Below are positions 62,613-64,000 of a stretch of 64,000 nt of DNA, one piece after another. A program made the position numbers and the translations under genes. Positions within the stretch are counted from its first letter, which is position 1. Every line of letters begins with the position of its first letter. The stretch spans positions 60,473 through 124,472 of the forward strand of contig NZ_JAFMTQ010000010.1 of assembly GCF_026126405.1 (NCBI RefSeq), given 5' to 3'. Under the pieces are notes generated by a model. That model was not told the DNA's origin. It ran no database searches and saw only the letters and a program-made list of their open reading frames with translations. The stretch comes from Aureitalea sp. L0-47. Its GTDB lineage: Bacteria > Bacteroidota > Bacteroidia > Flavobacteriales > Flavobacteriaceae.

Positions 62613-63845
62613 TTAAGCCCTCAGGTTTCTGATTCGCTCCAACAAGGTAGGGTGAGAATAGTGGGCAAAAACGTAGGCAGGATGTGGGGTTAGGTTGCTC
62701 AGGCTGTTTTTCGACAATTTTTTCAATGCCGATATGAGCGGAGTACCTGCGTATGTCGTTTTGGCATAGTTATCTGCCTGGTATTCAAATTTTCGGGAAA
62801 GGAAGTTCATAAGTAGCCCGGTGATTTCGGAAATTGGAGTGAAAAGTATTCCGAAGGCGATCAATCCTATATGAAAAGAGGGTTGCTGTACCCCTAAGGC
62901 TTCAGAAAGAATTGGATTACCCACCAACAGTGAAAGTATCCACAATGTAAAACCGGTGGTTACTATGGAAGCAAAAAGATTGATCAGTATGTGTTTCTTC
63001 TTATAATGTCCTACTTCGTGAGCCAAAACAGCGACGATCTCCTCTTTTTCAAGGTCATTGATAAGAGTGTCGTATAGGGTTACACGCTTTTCACTGCCGA
63101 AGCCAGAGAAATAGGCATTTGCCTTTGTGCTTCGTTTTGAACCGTCTATCACGAAGATCTTTTCCAGGGTAAAACCTACTTTCTTAGCGTAGGTCTCAAT
63201 TTCCGAACGGAGTTCCCCGGGCTCGAGTGCCGTTTGCTTATTGAACATAGGAACAATAAGTCGGGCATAGAACATATTCATAATAATGGAGAACAGCGTG
63301 ATAAGCGCCCAGGCGTACAGCCAGAAATTCGGACCTGCAAACTCATAGAACCAGATGATCAGAGCTAGCAGCGGACCGCCAATCAAAGCAGTTAGAAACA
63401 TTCCCTTGATCTTGTCCAGGATAAATGTTTTAAGGGTGGTTTTATTGAAACCGTATTTTTCTTCGATCACAAAAGTGCTGTAATATGAAAAGGGAAGGCT
63501 TAGAATGCTAGCAGCGACCGCAAAAATTCCGAAGAAAACCAGAGCGACAACAATGTTGTTTTCAGAATAATTCCTCGCCAGCTTATCAACGAACTCAAAG
63601 CCGTCCAGGAAGAAGAATAGCAAAGTAGCGACAAACGAAATACTGGATGTAAATATCCCAAACCTGAACCGTTCTTTTTTATACGACTGCGATTTTCGAT
63701 AGGCTTCCTCGTCGTATACATCCGATATCTCCTCCGGTAACGGATCCCCAAAGTGCTTCGCATTAAGAAAATCCAGGATCTTGTCGATAAAGAAGTTGAT
63801 TATTATAATGCCAATTAATATGTAGAAGAGAGTACGAGGTTCCAA
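62613..63845 (-). CDS. M48 family (Ste24-type) membrane metallopeptidase
   Basis: A 410-residue membrane protein of the CAAX-protease/Ste24 form. The N-terminal part has five helices (~residues 5-20, 65-85, 97-120, 150-170 and 175-195). The zinc motif HEVGH is at 276-280 in LAHEVGHYKKKH and the third ligand E354 is in EYQADNYA. The start is TTG at 63845; no ATG fits, and the first helix begins directly after it. Ste24-type enzymes degrade or process membrane proteins. Its leader is made of 8-bp and 7-bp repeats (see 63856-64000), so expression may depend on repeat number. Confidence 0.92.
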   Translation of the reverse strand: MEPRTLFYILIGIIIINFFIDKILDFLNAKHFGDPLPEEISDVYDEEAYRKSQSYKKERFRFGIFTSSISFVATLLFFFLDGFEFVDKLARNYSENNIVVALVFFGIFAVAASILSLPFSYYSTFVIEEKYGFNKTTLKTFILDKIKGMFLTALIGGPLLALIIWFYEFAGPNFWLYAWALITLFSIIMNMFYARLIVPMFNKQTALEPGELRSEIETYAKKVGFTLEKIFVIDGSKRSTKANAYFSGFGSEKRVTLYDTLINDLEKEEIVAVLAHEVGHYKKKHILINLFASIVTTGFTLWILSLLVGNPILSEALGVQQPSFHIGLIAFGILFTPISEITGLLMNFLSRKFEYQADNYAKTTYAGTPLISALKKLSKNSLSNLTPHPAYVFAHYSHPTLLERIRNLRA

Positions 63846-63855
63846 GGATAGTATG

Positions 63856-63895
63856 TTAGTATTTTAGAATATTAGTACGTTGGTATTTTAGGTTT
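63856..63895. repeat. 8-bp repeat array upstream of the M48 gene
   Basis: TTAG or TTGG at 63856, 63864, 63872, 63880 and 63888, exactly 8 bp apart, units TTAGTATT, TTAGAATA, TTAGTACG, TTGGTATT, TTAGGTTT. The same octamer family is seen at 31551-31583. Confidence 0.75.
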
Positions 63896-63906
63896 TTGGT
63901 TTTTTT

Positions 63907-64000
63907 GCTAACTGCTAACTGCTAACTGCTAACTGCTAACTGCTAACTGCTAACTGCTAACTGCTAACTGCTAACTGCTAACTGCTAACTGCTAACTGCT
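63907..64000. repeat. (GCTAACT)13 perfect heptamer array running off the window
   Basis: Thirteen exact GCTAACT units (91 bp) plus 3 bases to the window edge; it may be longer. Copies are identical, so recent expansion is likely. It lies 5' of the M48 gene's minus-strand start. Confidence 0.95.

Noticed and set aside
63907..64000. Tandem GCTAACT units as a CRISPR array
   Set aside because: Units are 7 bp with no spacers, and no cas gene is nearby; this is a simple tandem repeat.

Overview
The window is a 64 kb piece of chromosome from a member of the Bacteroidota, most likely family Flavobacteriaceae. Four signs support this: two proteins with Por/type IX secretion (T9SS) C-terminal sorting domains, one of them of the gliding-motility-associated type; promoters of the Bacteroidota form TTG-N18-21-TAnnTTTG; lineage families such as DUF349, DUF5606, tandem DUF368 and LysM/PBP1-like proteins; and moderate GC. 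I cannot name the genus. About 62 protein genes fill the window. I found no rRNA, tRNA, CRISPR array, integrase or transposase.

Layout. 1-4815 (+): a LysM lipid/cell-wall protein cut by the window edge, OsmC, a DUF922-like protease-like protein, DUF3820 and pyrG. 4951-11459 (+): yidC, a MORN-type protein, then mnmA with a T9SS subtilase and a nitronate monooxygenase-like enzyme. 11552-15665: lysA diverging from sucC, a small secreted protein, a TerB-like protein and Hsp20. 15858-27520 (mostly -): uvrB-hypothetical-rluF, a DUF4405/TPM pair, a DUF885-like lipoprotein, an 813-residue T9SS type B protein and an ABC-2 exporter. 27713-33688: a PagL-like deacylase, a nucleoid-associated protein, a pRiA4b ORF-3-like protein, heme A synthase, a CCA/HD nucleotidyltransferase and a TsaC/Sua5 protein. 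33678-44909: a strand-alternating cluster of about eight glycosyltransferases, three methyltransferase/accessory genes, a polysaccharide deacetylase, a POT/MFS transporter and a WaaP/Kdo-kinase-like protein, probably for LPS core or another surface glycan. 45031-51196: dapD, ruvX, def, DUF5606, mazG, a methyltransferase and DUF349. 51295-55447 (-): TPR, two DUF368 paralogues and aroE. 55586-62538 (-): the run rel/spoT, fur-like, purA, ostA-like, aminotransferase. 62613-63845 (-): an M48 protease.

The content is mostly housekeeping, and the most unusual signal lies between genes. Four intergenic sites carry short tandem arrays of 7- or 8-bp units. Three of them have the same order: an 8-bp G/T-rich block (TTAGTATT-like or TTYGTTKA) followed on the + strand by a 7-bp C/A-rich block (CAACCCA, CAACCGA or GCTAACT). 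The fourth has two 7-bp blocks (TTAGAAG then AACACCC). At two sites the array runs into the last codons of a neighbouring gene, and at one it forms the 5' leader of an M48 protease with a TTG start. A second, AT-rich inverted element occurs at two convergent gene junctions. Several genes have a perfect -7 box so close to the start codon that their mRNAs should be leaderless or nearly so.

Function statements rest on motifs read by eye; no database search was run.
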